A stretch of 64,000 nucleotides of DNA, from assembly GCA_963930775.1 (NCBI GenBank), contig OZ005689.1, positions 8,444,854 through 8,508,853 of the forward strand, given 5' to 3'. The position numbers were made by a program, and so were the translations under genes. Position 1 is the stretch's first letter, and each line of letters opens with the position of its first letter. The DNA comes from Cliona cf. orientalis. Lineage: Eukaryota; Porifera; Demospongiae; Clionaida; Clionaidae. A model generated the notes under the pieces. That model had not been told where the DNA came from and made no database searches. It was given only the letters and a program-made list of their open reading frames with translations. Of this stretch, positions 11,500 to 22,879 are shown piece by piece.

Positions 11500-12987
11500 T
11501 TATTGTGTTATTATCGTAGCATAGGCTGGGTTCTCTTCCATGACCACTGTCTTTGGTACAACCAAGTTGTATGCTCCACAGGAGTTCATCACTATCCTTT
11601 CGGCTTCCTGTATATTGTCATCATTGTGGCCTGGACCTCTTTTATCTGTGTAAGTAATAATATTTTTTACTAGTTTTCATCCTATAGTTCAGTATCGCTT
11701 ACTCTTTAGCCGCACAGCCGCAATTGTTGTTATGATGATTGTTACAAATATCACAAGTATAACAGAGATAATGACTACAGGTCATAAACATTCGAAAATT
11801 GCATAATAATTGACGCTCAAATTATAAGGCCTCACATTACCAGGAATGATCTGCAATAGTAGATTTGGTTCCACTGGGTCACTGGTTGGACCTGCTCTAC
11901 CTGGTGTATGTAGAAGACTGAGTTGTGTTGAAAGACCTTGAGAGTTTAATACGAGGCAGCACAATGTCATCATGATAGTTGACGGACTCACAGAAACTGC
12001 AACTGGCATTCACATTCACCTATTAATGCAATGTGATATGTACATGTATAATTATTTATACTTACCCTCAACTAGGTGCATGTATGCGGCATTAATTTCC
12101 TTAGTATTCCCACTCCTAGCTCCAATGATGTTGCTCCTAGGAGTTACAGTCAACTGAAAGAGGTCTTGTGGATTCGGATTCTCAACTACAAAGTTATAGT
12201 ACGTTTCAAACACACTGCAGTTACTGATTAAGTAGTCTCTTTCCATTCCTTCATCGGTGATGTTAAATACATTGACACAGTAGACAATATCTGAGTGAAA
12301 ATGGTGGCTGCCAGGATAGTTGAATAGCTGATGATGTCCTTTTGGCTATTAGATTGATGACAGCATCAAGTGGGCCTAAAGGTAGCTCATATAAATTAAT
12401 ATCTGTAGCTACTTATCAAGAAACAAAATTAATGAGGATATGTAATAGAATAATAATACATTACAATACTTGATACTAGGTGGTTAAAATTAATCTTGAC
12501 TACTAAATCTTCATGGATTTACACGTTAACAGGCTAGTATGAACAACCTTGTACAATGAGCAGTGCTGGTGTAGATTCAATGAAATCCGCTGTTCCATTG
12601 GGCTCAATGATATACAGTATACACACAACATTTGTTCCATTGAACTGAGGGAGAGCAGGGATAATCAATGCCTCTGTATCATTACCACGTCCCTCTTTCC
12701 TTATCTGACCTTCACCAGCGTTCACATTGCTCAAGGAAGTTCTGTTTATTTGCCACTCAATAGCAATACCAGCAGCAGGAAGTTGGCACAAGAATGTAGC
12801 ATCCAGTCCCTCAGCTTGCACTACTATGGCTGGTGAAATGCTACCTACTATATATAAATTATGTAGGGTTTGCGAAAGATCAAATTTAGACCAATAATTA
12901 GTTTTATTAATGATAATGTACTTTAAACTCACAATTAGTTCCAAAATATGAAAAGAAGAGGAGAGCAAGTACTCGAAAATACATCAT
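11500..12987 (-). CDS. R2: Ig/FN3 receptor with NPAY tail
   Basis: Six exons on the minus strand. 12987-12933: signal peptide MMYFRVLALLFFSYFGTN. 12847-12548: Ig domain (FLCQLP, W in IEWQIN, VVCILY). 12375-12066 and 12002-11841: FN3-type domains. 11774-11703: transmembrane VIISVILVIFVTIIITTIAA. 11645-11500: cytoplasmic tail containing GAYNLV and ending MEENPAYATIITQ. Introns are phase 1 throughout, as in R1 and R3. It is smaller than R3, with one Ig domain. In the third exon the frame breaks at a TTTT run near 12300; dropping one T gives PPFHSDIVYCVNV, so this may be an assembly error or a pseudogene mark. Surface receptor is inferred; ligand unknown. Confidence 0.75.
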
Positions 12988-13540
12988 ACATAAGATCAAC
13001 AGATAGGCATGCAGGTTTGGGGCCTCATGATATATATTTATTATGAACAACATGACATTGTAGTACACTGCTAGGATTAATGTATGTAGCTAGAGCTTAA
13101 TATACATAACGTACACTATAGCGGCAAGATTCCCAAATGCGCAGTTATACTATCCAGATTGAAAATGATCAGGTCACAATTATATAACTATCAGATTCTG
13201 TGAATTAGTAAATATACCCCCATCAGGCATCATAATTTTATTAATATCTATATACAATCAAGGTTGATAGCAGTTGTTCAATTGGCTTATAATTATTAGG
13301 CACCACTCAGGGCCCTGAATAGCTATAGCTACACATTATGTTAAAATCTTTCCTGGAGTACAATTTGATAATGTACATTTGTACTGGCAGTGCCTGATAC
13401 AGGACACTAATACAGGGGAAAGATTGCATGGTAAGAGCTCAAGGCTGTGTGGGCAGTTGGAGGAAAATGGCCCAGCCATAAGGGTGACTTTGATAGACAA
13501 CCAGGCAAACGAACTAAGGGCCAACAAATTAAAGTTTTCC
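12988..13540. other. No gene seen upstream of R2
   Basis: AT-rich flank of R2. A frame starts at 13379 and leads into the Gypsy fragment, but I recognise nothing upstream of it. Confidence 0.4.
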
Positions 13541-13559
13541 CCCACAGATGCATGCATAC

Positions 13560-13760
13560 CCCCCTCGGGTGATGCTGACATACTGGTCTCTATCACTTCA
13601 ACAACCCTTCAAGTATGATGTTGATGTCCGATGCCACAGGAATGGAGCACAACATAAAAATACCGATGGATTGTCAAGAGGACCACCAGACCCATGGTCA
13701 GCCATGGCAATTCGAAGGAGAAGGAGCGTGACAAAGCGATTAAAGATGCAGGCCTAGTGC
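13560..13760 (+). pseudogene. Ty3/Gypsy pol fragment (RNase H end)
   Basis: The frame YWSLSLQQPFKYDVDVRC followed by HRNGAQHKNTDGLSRGPP resembles the end of the RNase H domain of Ty3/Gypsy pol, where an H-R-x-G-x-x-H-x-N-x-D-G-L-S-R motif is usual. The upstream catalytic part is in another frame or missing, and no LTRs are visible. It is a short decayed relic. Confidence 0.55.
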
Positions 13761-13883
13761 TTGATCATAGTACATAAAGTAACATACAGATCTCTCACAA
13801 TAATAGCCTATCTGTTGATGTAATCATAATTATCACGATGATTAATTGTATTATTCAAGTATTATCTTATGATAAAGCTCTGT

Positions 13884-16833
13884 CTATTGAAGTGTACGTA
13901 TGTTAATATCAACATAGGCAGGATTATCTTTCATGATTACTCTTTGTCGAGAAAATTGAACCACTTGATAAGCAGCACACCTCTTCATCTCCACATCCAC
14001 CCCAGGGATGGCCTATCACCCTCATCTGGAGTAAACATGATCTGGATTAGTTGATGAGTGTCTAAACTTGCTCGAGTGAAATCTCTTGATACAGTAAAGA
14101 AGCACTGAAAGAGTAGCTCCCACGAGTGCCACTGTTACTAAGACTGCTACAGACAAGAGACGAAGGTACAATGGAGCAGTCACTTGAAACTGATTTGCAT
14201 ATCAATTACATAACCTCACCTGCACACACTATACCAATAATGAAATACAGTGATCTTGGACTAGAAGCTGAAAGAAAATAGACGAGTTCAGCTTCAAGAT
14301 GCAGATCAATGAATACTGGCACATACGTGTATGTTGAGTCATTACTATGGACCTCCTTCCACCAATCACTCCAATTTGGTACTGCTCCAGGTTGACTCCC
14401 TCAATACATCCATATGCAGTGTCATCAGATCTGGTGAACTTGTGACTTGATTCAATGTTCATCAGTCCACTAGAATTGAGCTGAGAAATTCGCTGATGTA
14501 CCACTGCCACACAGTCAGTCGTAGAACTCTCCAGGAAGGTACAGGTGATACAAATACTGGAAGATGTCCCTACAATGTCATACTGTATAAATGGGTCCTG
14601 CTGTGGTGCCCTATCTGTAATAATCTTTGTAATTTTTATTATTAATGGTAATTGTATGTTCACAAACCTTGGAGGCTATTGGATATAGCAATATTCCTTG
14701 GTGAAGCTACCACTCTTGGGAATGGCAGTCCATTCTCTAAAGCAAAGGTAGACACTCCATACTCAGCTCCAGTTAGACCAGTCACATTTATGCTTATCCT
14801 ATCATTCTCCTTAGCTTGTTTTGCAATGTAGTGTATGTCCTGGGAGCTTGAGCTATTGAAGGAACACACAATCACCAACACTCCAGTTGCTGTGGCTCCA
14901 CTAATGAGTTCACCAGTTACACTAATCTGACCAGGAAGTTGAGAGCTAGCAACAACATTCTGAATATCATGGGTACCTTTAACAAATAGCAAAAAAGTTA
15001 TATATAACAACATCATTTCTCTGCAAGTATTTTTTCTAGCTTACTTAGCTCATAATTAGTCACTATCCTATGACTCTCACACCCATATGCTAGGATGGAA
15101 GCTCTCCACAGCGAGTTTGGTGGTACAGTTTCCTCGACATGCATGTCTATCATCTCTCCATTTCTCTCCACTGTGATATTGGTGACTAAGTCTTCATGGA
15201 CATCAAGAGATTCCAGAGTCATCTTGTAGTAGGAAGGAACTGGAGGATCACTCTATAACAGCCGCATCTCGTAATAATTAATATTATGTCAAAATAAAAT
15301 AATGGAAGTGTATCTTACTCGGATATTTATCTGATTATTTCTCGTCAGATTGAGTAAAGTAGGTCCATTCAGTGGCATGAATTTCTCTGTAAAATAATTG
15401 TACGAATAATGTATAATCACTGGGACTTATTTGTTTGTTGTGAGGTAGGGTGTTTCCCCTTGGGCTTGATTTGGAATTGGCACTCAACAGGTTCCCTTGA
15501 AATTTTCACTATCAAGGTGCATTAACTTCCCCCCACCTCTCAGAAATAAACATAAATACCTTTCCTTTTAACACTGGGTCCATTCCTTGCACTTCTCATA
15601 TTATTTCTTGCAGCAATGACAGCTTTGTAAATCTGCATCAAGTCAAGATCTTCCTCAGTAACATTGCTATCAGCCACTTCCATTCGATTTATAAGGATAT
15701 TCTGGCCACAAGTGATCTGATAAAGTTCAACGGTGTAGAGTATGTCTGGATCAGTGTCATTGATATCAAGAGTAGGAAGAGGATTCCACAATATTATCAG
15801 CTCATCTTCAGAAGAGACCCTTAAAAGGGTTGCATTCTTAACCTGTTTGGGGGTGTCTGCTCAAATATGTATATTATGGTGCAACAATGATTAGTGGGAA
15901 TACTCATAATAATTATTGTTATACCTTGTATAAGTAGTCGCACAGGTGGTGCAAATTGAGGTGATGATCCATCAATAAATGTTGCTATACATTCAACAGT
16001 TATCCCATTATATACAAGGAGAGTTCCAATGGACAATAGTGAGGTAACACCATTTGGTGTTCCAATAACAGTAGTAGAGACATTATGCAAGGCAGCTATA
16101 CTCAGTGGTATTCCATTAACTCTCCAACCAATCACAACAGCCAGTGAATGTTGACACTGAAAAGTAGCTGTTCCTTGTTCCACAGCCACAGTCAGTGGAG
16201 CGGGAGTAATCACAAAAGGAGTAGTATCTGGCAATATCAATTGTTTTTCCGTGATACCTGGTGGTGTATTAATTTTGTTGGAGTTATCTCAAAATGGGTG
16301 GTACCTGGTAAGGAATCTCTTGGTGTGAAGAATATGGTAGCTGGAGGAGACACTTCAGTTGGAGATCCATCAATGAAGACTGCCACACACTCCACCACTG
16401 TTCCATTGTACTGTGGTTCAGCTGGGATGGTCAGAGTGTCTACTCTGTTACCATCTTCACTGATGGAGCCATGTCTGATGTCGGGGAACTGTCCAATTGG
16501 AAATCCATTCACTAGCCAAGTAATGAAAGCACTCAATGATGTGTGACGACACCTACAAGGTGGTGTTGCTGCTCCCAACTCAACTGTCACATTGGCAGGG
16601 ATTTCAGCAAATCCTGTAAGCAACGGTAATAATATTAAGATTGGCCACAATATTATTCTGTGCTAAAATTAATATTAAAATAAGGCTATCTAGCTATCAA
16701 ATCCTCCAGTTGTACCAGCCTTGCTAATTTTCATCATCACATTTCAGAAATTTGAAGAGTAACATGATCATGACTTACCAGCCAATGAGAAAGGAAATAA
16801 TACTAAAGCGAAACACAGATTCCTGTAGCTCAT
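13884..16833 (-). CDS. R3: two-Ig, multi-FN3 receptor with NPAY tail
   Basis: Eleven exons on the minus strand. 16833-16779: signal peptide MSYRNLCFALVLFPFSLAG. 16613-16305 and 16227-15925: Ig domains (FQCQHSLA, WRVNG, ECIATF). 15856-15560: FN3 (ILWNPLP, YTVELYQITC). 15386-15319, 15252-15045, 14976-14668 and 14614-14327: FN3-like modules. 14267-14220: a short link. 14182-14094: transmembrane LLSVAVLVTVALVGATLSVL. 14025-13884: tail with AAYQVV and DNPAYVDI. Introns are mostly phase 1, so domains shuffle in frame. The tail needs a weak donor (ACT|GTATCA) and loses frame at a GGGG run near 14006; without that splice a stop at 14022 gives a shorter tail ending HVYSR. Paralogue of R1 and intact where R1 is inverted. 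Confidence 0.78.
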
Positions 16834-17215
16834 TATTCTCCCGGACCGCTACCACGAATATGTGCTATAAAAGGACACTCCACTCAAGATAATAGTATAC
16901 AATAATTCTTAGCTACCACAAATAATGCCATGCACATGCATAGTATATTATGCATAATAATATTATTGATCAGATAGTTGATGAAAGTGAAATCTGGTAC
17001 GTTTGGTTTGATAATATTATGACAATTAGTTATTGTTTATGCTCTCCATTACCAATTAATGCCAATAGTTATCAAAACATTCACCACATAATAATGCATA
17101 CCCAGACTCCAAGTACAAAGCATACATAGATCATCTGATCCTCCCATGGTTCCAATATTATAGTTGAATTTGGTCGTAGATAATTTATTTAGTTATTTAG
17201 GTCACATACTGTTAA
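16834..17215. other. R3 upstream flank, shared with R1
   Basis: About 270 bp (to ~17110) match the R1 flank at 9603-9850, including GATGAAAGTGAAATCTGGTA. Promoter signals are probably here, but I cannot place a start site. Confidence 0.45.
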
Positions 17216-19600
17216 TCATGCATGGGTAGAAACAGTTTTCCCTGAAAGCGCATCCTGAGAAGGAGTGTAGTGACTGTACTTCTCTCTGAACAATGGAATC
17301 ATCGGAGGAAGAAACAGAACAAAGAGGCAGATGTAGACTGCGCTGTCGAGCAGGATACTTATGACAATAAAATTAGCAGTTATGCCGACGTTAATGATCC
17401 GGATTATCAAATAAATTGGGATACTGACGGATGAGATGATGGAGAGGAGATAGACCAGGATAACAACATTGTTGGTTTCAAACTGTTTCAGGCTCACCTT
17501 GCGAGTGAGAAGTGCAAAGGTCAGAGAAGATAGCATTATGATGCCTTTGTAACTGACAGTGGTGAGTAGCCAGATTTCAGTCCACTTTGATTCACACTTG
17601 ATCTCAGTCGCTATAATACCAACGTCATCCAAAAATGTGCGATCTTCTTTGGACTTCAATGGGTCGTAAGAAGTCCAGACGACTCCAATAAGGATGTCGA
17701 CAAGGAATAAAAGAAGAATGAATCCAGCAAGGGTTTTATCCTTAATCAGTGTTTTGTTTAACGTCATCACATCTTTTTTCTTGAAGATGTAATAGAGTCG
17801 CCAAGTCTTGAGGCACACAGTAGCCAGTATTAGTGTAAGTCCCATATTAGCTGTCCACAGTATGAAGTTACAGAGTCCAGTCTGTGTTGATGAGTGCAAT
17901 TTTATGGTCTCGCTTAGAGCGTAAAACACAGCACTTATGATCACCAAGTAGCACCCCACAAAGACAAACTGGTTAAGTCGATAGCTGGAGGCTTTAATGG
18001 TTGTGTAGTTACGGTACACCACGTTGATCACATGAGCAGGAATGGCTAGGAGAAGAGCAGTAATTTCAATGATTATGAAAATTACAGCAATGACTGTGTT
18101 TAAACGCCTAAGGGTATGTGGAAAATCATCGTCAATAAAGACTGGATTTGCACTTGGAAAAATTGTCAGTTCTCCAGATCTATAGAAGCCAATCCTTTCG
18201 CTCACACCACTGTGACTGCTAATACTATTATACTGATACAAATCCATTGTTTTGCTCACAAATCCCGTTTCATTGTCAAACCTTATTCGTCCACTTATCC
18301 CATGAAAATCCAAACCTAACAGATGTCTTTGAATAATCGTCGTAATCTCATCCTGCCTGTTGCGGCTCTTGCTTGTGAAGGTGATGTTATTGGCATCCAA
18401 TTCAGGAAGGGAGCTGTTCAATGCAAGAGCTAATGCCCATACAGCATCGTAAACTGGATTGGTCCAGGTTGTTAAGTTATACATGGATCGGACAGAACAC
18501 TCATATGCCTCGTCTTCAACTTTATACTCAGTAAGATACTGATTATATGATAGACCTGAGAATGTACTCACATTGTTTGTGTCAGGTTGAAACCTAAAGA
18601 AGTAATTAAGAAGCCCATTCACTGCAGTAGAGAAATCCCTAGGAGAACAGTAGTATCTAGTACCATCATAGTTGAACTCAGCTTCACGATAAAAATCTGA
18701 ATCATAGAGGATCTCGGACACCCACTGATAGTTAGGATAGATCATGCCTTGGTGGTAAGCCAGACACAGCATCTTTCGAGTGAGTCTAGCTGTGCTCTCA
18801 ATAAAAATGATTCGAAGCAAAGACTGCCTAACTGCTTCAAGTGGAAGAAAAGTATCATAAATTGGAGTTGCAAATGTTATCTCAAATCCAGGAAGGGTAC
18901 TTAATTTTTTCCTGAGTTCAAGGAATACTTCACGGCTATACTGACGCTCTCTGTATAACATGGCAACACGTTTCCAATTCTTTTTCTTGATAAGTTCAAA
19001 GTATGCATCAGCAGAAGTTAAAATAGATCCTATAATCCCAAATGAATTTGTATAATCAGCAAAGACGCCAAATCTACCCCAGTTAATACTAACGAGGGGT
19101 AGTCTCTCAGTTGATGTAAGCTGAACAATGCTGAATGCAGAACTGTCACAAGTGGGGCCCACAATTCCTACAAGAGGCCTCTCTCTTTCAGCAATGTCTT
19201 TAGCATAGCTGTACACGTCTCTCTGTGCTTCACAGCCTGTATCACTCATGATGAAATCCAAGGTGTAGTTTTTCAAAATGTCACTTCGATTGTTAATGTG
19301 TTTGACAGCCAGGTTGGCAATTGGTGTCATTTGATGTCCTTGAAAATCGTAATAGAAAGCAAATGAAGATCTGTTGAGTGGATCTGCATAGGGAACCATC
19401 AACAAAAATTTGATTACTTTGGCACTAGTATTATTCTGCTGTTCACGGGCACAGTACTGACCCTGAGCTACACTGCAACTACTGAAGATAAGCTGTGCTA
19501 CAAGTAGAAACTTTACTGTTATAGCACTATGCTCCATTGTTGACAGCTTCATTATAATTTTTTGGCAAGACTGAGTGATCATATCATGAGTACCATGCAC
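17216..19600 (-). CDS. Family C GPCR, GABA-B/mGlu-like
   Basis: A single uninterrupted frame of 794 codons. Residues ~17-46 form a signal peptide (KFLLVAQLIFSSCSVAQG), so the mature start may follow the second or third Met. Residues ~60-480 are a Venus-flytrap ligand-binding domain (ANF-receptor type; LVGIVGPTCDSSAF and LPLVSINWGRFG match the hinge/serine region). No cysteine-rich linker is visible before the membrane, as in GABA-B rather than mGlu receptors. Seven hydrophobic segments occupy residues ~500-770 (from VIAVIFIIIEITALLL to ICLFVLFLPPMIPLF), followed by a short tail. It would act at the cell surface through G proteins; the ligand cannot be told from sequence. Intronless and intact. 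Known GABA-B-like receptors are numerous in sponges. Confidence 0.9.
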   Translation of the reverse strand: MHGTHDMITQSCQKIIMKLSTMEHSAITVKFLLVAQLIFSSCSVAQGQYCAREQQNNTSAKVIKFLLMVPYADPLNRSSFAFYYDFQGHQMTPIANLAVKHINNRSDILKNYTLDFIMSDTGCEAQRDVYSYAKDIAERERPLVGIVGPTCDSSAFSIVQLTSTERLPLVSINWGRFGVFADYTNSFGIIGSILTSADAYFELIKKKNWKRVAMLYRERQYSREVFLELRKKLSTLPGFEITFATPIYDTFLPLEAVRQSLLRIIFIESTARLTRKMLCLAYHQGMIYPNYQWVSEILYDSDFYREAEFNYDGTRYYCSPRDFSTAVNGLLNYFFRFQPDTNNVSTFSGLSYNQYLTEYKVEDEAYECSVRSMYNLTTWTNPVYDAVWALALALNSSLPELDANNITFTSKSRNRQDEITTIIQRHLLGLDFHGISGRIRFDNETGFVSKTMDLYQYNSISSHSGVSERIGFYRSGELTIFPSANPVFIDDDFPHTLRRLNTVIAVIFIIIEITALLLAIPAHVINVVYRNYTTIKASSYRLNQFVFVGCYLVIISAVFYALSETIKLHSSTQTGLCNFILWTANMGLTLILATVCLKTWRLYYIFKKKDVMTLNKTLIKDKTLAGFILLLFLVDILIGVVWTSYDPLKSKEDRTFLDDVGIIATEIKCESKWTEIWLLTTVSYKGIIMLSSLTFALLTRKVSLKQFETNNVVILVYLLSIISSVSIPIYLIIRIINVGITANFIVISILLDSAVYICLFVLFLPPMIPLFREKYSHYTPSQDALSGKTVSTHA

Positions 19601-19900
19601 ACTGCTGAACTGTGTTGCAAAATACTATGCACTTATTTAAGTACTATCAGTACACGTGGATACTACATCCTCTTTTAAGGCTCGCCCCCACGCAATGCCT
19701 ATAGTGATAGTGTATGTAGAGTACGGAGCTGTTACAAATATGCAACCCTCAAAAGCATATATTTTATAGTACATTGTGCATGTGTGGTCATGCAATATAA
19801 ACATTAGATGCATTCTTGAGTCAATTGATGTTCACAGCTACGTTCATGCAGTGTCTGACTCCCACAACATGGTAAGCTGGGTATATACAAAAAGCAATGA
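19601..19900. other. GPCR upstream flank
   Basis: No exon recognised; it is expected to hold the GPCR promoter. Nothing diagnostic seen. Confidence 0.35.
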
Positions 19901-19904
19901 AAGC

Positions 19905-20560
19905 ACTGGAGTGCAGAACCCTCACCGCTACTGTAGCATGCATGCATGACTCATGTACATGCATGGCTCACTGTGTATGCTTGCTCAATATCAGGAGTGT
20001 TGAACTACCCTGCACCTGAACAGGGTTCTGGTACTTCAGAGTCAGTGTCTTGTGCATTACCTAAGAGTAGGTGGAAGGCACCTGGCTATGTCATATATAG
20101 ACTAAAAGCCTCCATGACATAACTAAACTAAATTATGCGTAACACTTGAGAGCAACTGCCTGCTTACACTGTCACTGCATTGACAACTGACAAGAGAAGC
20201 ATAGAATGGCAATCAATAATATGTGGCTGAGCATGTAAACACAGACTGGCAACAGTTGCACACTAGCTACTACAAAATAACAGAGTTAATTTGTTAAGTC
20301 TTGCCCAGTGCATGTTGTTATCTATTAATTGCCGTTCATGTAGGAACACAACCATTATAATATATAATGCATTTTCGTGGCAGAGGAGGTTATTACCATG
20401 CATGCTGCAAGAAACTGTATAAAAATGTAATAGCTAGTCCGAGTCGTAATTACTTGCATGAGGTGTGGTGACAGCATAAACAGGCAGTTGCTCTCAGGTG
20501 CATAATTCAGTTTAGTTATGTCACGGAGGCTTTCAGTTCTTTATAGCTAGTGACATAGCC
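19905..20560. mobile_element. Degenerate Helentron/DINE-like element with inverted partial copy
   Basis: 19905-20230 match the 5' part of the elements at 37541 and 60118 (GGAGTGCAGAACCCTCACCG, GCCTGCTCAATATCAGGAGT-like, GAGAGCAACTGCCTG). The 3' hairpin is lost. Part of it (TTTAGTTATGTCA, GGCAGTTGCTCTCA) reappears inverted at about 20470-20545. Confidence 0.6.
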
Positions 20561-20619
20561 AGCGAGTGAAACTGTATAATAATAATAGATAGTCCGAGTC
20601 ACTGCGTATAAGGGGTAGG

Positions 20620-20860
20620 TGTAGAAGCCTAAGTTGCCATTCATGTTTATGTTCCTGTTCATATTTTAATTTTGTTCATTCTTTGAATTACTATCATCAA
20701 AGAAGAGTATACTTCCACTATTTTTATAGAAGCCAAAGTTGCCATCACGTTCCTGTTTACAACTATATCAAGATCCAAGAGTTTTCCAACAATTTCAAGC
20801 CTTGTTTTTGTAGAAGCCAAAGTTGCCGTCACGTTTCTGTATAGAATTGTTTTCAACATT
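20620..20860 (+). repeat. Three copies of a GTAGAAGCCAAAGTTGCC repeat
   Basis: The sequence TAGAAGCC(T/A)AAGTTGCC followed by (A/G)TCACGTTYCTGT-like bases occurs near 20621, 20727 and 20810. The reverse frame across it repeats RNVTATLAST and RNVMATLASI. Function unknown; no gene is supported. Confidence 0.5.
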
Positions 20861-21114
20861 GTAATTTTCCATAGCCATGCAGTTTGCCAATCCATTATAA
20901 TAGAATCATTGTAGAGTTGGGGCATATTTGACGTCAACATAAGCAGTAGCACAGTATCGTCGTACATAAATTTCAGGATCAGACAAATAGCGTAGATCAT
21001 ATACACCCCAATGCTCACAGTCTGGTATGATGCTTTAATTACCATGCATTACAAGTGCCTGGAAGCAAGCTAGAGAATAGCAGTGCATGGGGATGTAGGG
21101 TTTAGCAGTTCATA

Positions 21115-21530
21115 GTTTTTTGGTGCCCATGTGTGTTTCTTACGTATGAAAAAACTCTTTGAGACTTTCACAATAATTATTTGTATTTTTCCATTATTAC
21201 TAGTCCCAAGATATTTTAATGGAAAAATACAAATAATTATTATTACCAAAACCAGTGATAATAATAACCAAAAGCTTTATTTTTATGAAAGTACTTTCAT
21301 AAAAATAAAGCTTTTGGTTATTCTTATCACTGGTTTTGGTAATAATAATTATTTGTATTTTTCCATTAAAATATCTTGATATTTTAATGGAAAAATATAA
21401 ATAATTATTGTGAAAGTCCCAAAGAGTTTTTTCATAAGAAACACACAAGGGCACCAAAAAACTTTATTTTTATGAAAGTACTTTCATAAAAATAAAGCTT
21501 TTGGTTATTATTATCACTGGTTTTGGTACC
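21115..21530. mobile_element. Nested palindromic MITE
   Basis: TTTTTTGGTGCCCATGTGTG at 21115 returns inverted near 21440-21460. Within it TTTTCCATTAAAATATC and AAAGCTTTTGGTTATT blocks are mirrored about a GAAAGTACTTTC centre (~21295). The central palindrome is then repeated once more at 21461-21530. The whole can fold into one long hairpin. No coding capacity. Confidence 0.7.
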
Positions 21531-21740
21531 AACAAAGGATAAGGGATTCGTGGGTACTTCGTATACATAGCACACTATAGTTAAGTTCACATTGACACAG
21601 GATCTTCAATATTATGAAGGGTAGCACACGGATAAAGGACTCCACGGTAATATTATAGCATACTTTGGACAAGGAATTCCACATCGGCACAGTATTATAA
21701 TAGTCAATTAACATACAAAGGGCAGGGGTAAGGGACTCCT
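21530..21740 (+). repeat. Degenerate form of the GGGTAAGG/GGCAAGGAATT repeat
   Basis: AAGGATAAGGGATTCGTGGG, CACGGATAAAGGACTCC, GGACAAGGAATTCCACATCGG and GGGGTAAGGGACTCC follow the spacing and order of the arrays before the kinase genes. No gene follows directly. Confidence 0.5.
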
Positions 21741-22094
21741 GGGAAATGCATCCTGTTCAAGCTTTGAATTAGTACATAATATACTGTCATTATGAAAGAG
21801 TGCTTCTTCAGTATCAACACAATTTAATTTTAGAATGCATAAGGAACCTAGCACTTTTGTACACACATCCCAAGAAGTTTACCAGACTGTAAGTGTGCCG
21901 GTTCAATCCCAGGTGCAGTCAAGCTACAAGTGCAGTTGTCAGAGCTATACAAGCGCAGTTGAGCTAGCAATTAAGTGCATGGGAGCAAGTATGTGACCCT
22001 ACAGGTTTCACCAGTTTTGTGCATAACTCATTTTTATTAAAAAAATTACTGGGCCGGCATTTCCTTCAACCAATAAATTGCTGTAAAGTGTACC
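21741..22094. other. No gene seen
   Basis: Unique AT-rich sequence between the degenerate array and the start of the duplicated kinase block. Confidence 0.35.
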
Positions 22095-22571
22095 AACGTG
22101 AATTATTGAAAGAGAGACTACTGTATAGAAGGTCAGATGAAGACACACTTGGCAAAGATGACTAGAGATCAAGTGATTATTCTTTCATAAGAAATGCTTT
22201 CCCTCTATCTAAATAGTTTGCTGAAAGTAATGTATGTTGCTTTTGATGAGATCTGATTTGACAGTGAAATACTTTTCTCTATCTAAACAGTTGCTGAAAG
22301 TAATGCATGTTGCTTTTGATGGTATCTGATTGGCAGTGTGTGGAGAGCATTCTGTATGCTTGAATCCATCTACTGATGCTTCCTGCAGGTATACTGTAAC
22401 TTGACTGTCTACATGGAATAGTACCTACCGTATTGATAGTACTACATGACTTTGTATACTATAGCACACTTTCGCTAGCTTTATGCATCCACCTGTGCAG
22501 TTACATGCTTGCACCCAGAACCTAGAGACGCCACTGAAGTTGACCTATTTCTATGTTCTTCATTATTATGC

Positions 22572-22734
22572 ATAGGCGTAGGAAGATGATTTGGTAAACG
22601 GGTGCTCTGATGCCTATGTGCATGTACACTAAATCGATAATAAGAAAACAATTCAGAGCAAAGTGTGACTTTGTGTGTGTTCCACTCAGAAATTTCATGG
22701 GTGCACCAGCACCCAGTGCACCCATGCTTCCTAC
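22572..22734. mobile_element. Short MITE, GGCGTAGGAAG termini
   Basis: Ends ATAGGCGTAGGAAG and CTTCCTACGCCAGTG are inverted repeats; the direct repeat TTATGC flanks it. The partner block near 38935-38945 lacks it, so it inserted after the duplication or was lost there. Termini resemble widespread hAT-type MITEs (CAGTGGCGTAGG). Confidence 0.7.
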
Positions 22735-22879
22735 GCCAGTGTTATGCCTGGCTCCTGTTGATCATCAGATGTTGACTCCCAAACAGGGAATGAGGTACTT
22801 CTGCTTCATCACTCTAAGTCTAAGACTACATGGACTCCTGCTGCTAACTATAATAATTATTATTGTGGGGAAAGGGGAT

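Noticed and set aside
16855-16880. CTATAAAAGG as a TATA box for R3
   Set aside because: It reads as TATA only on the plus strand, away from the minus-strand gene; not strong enough to call.
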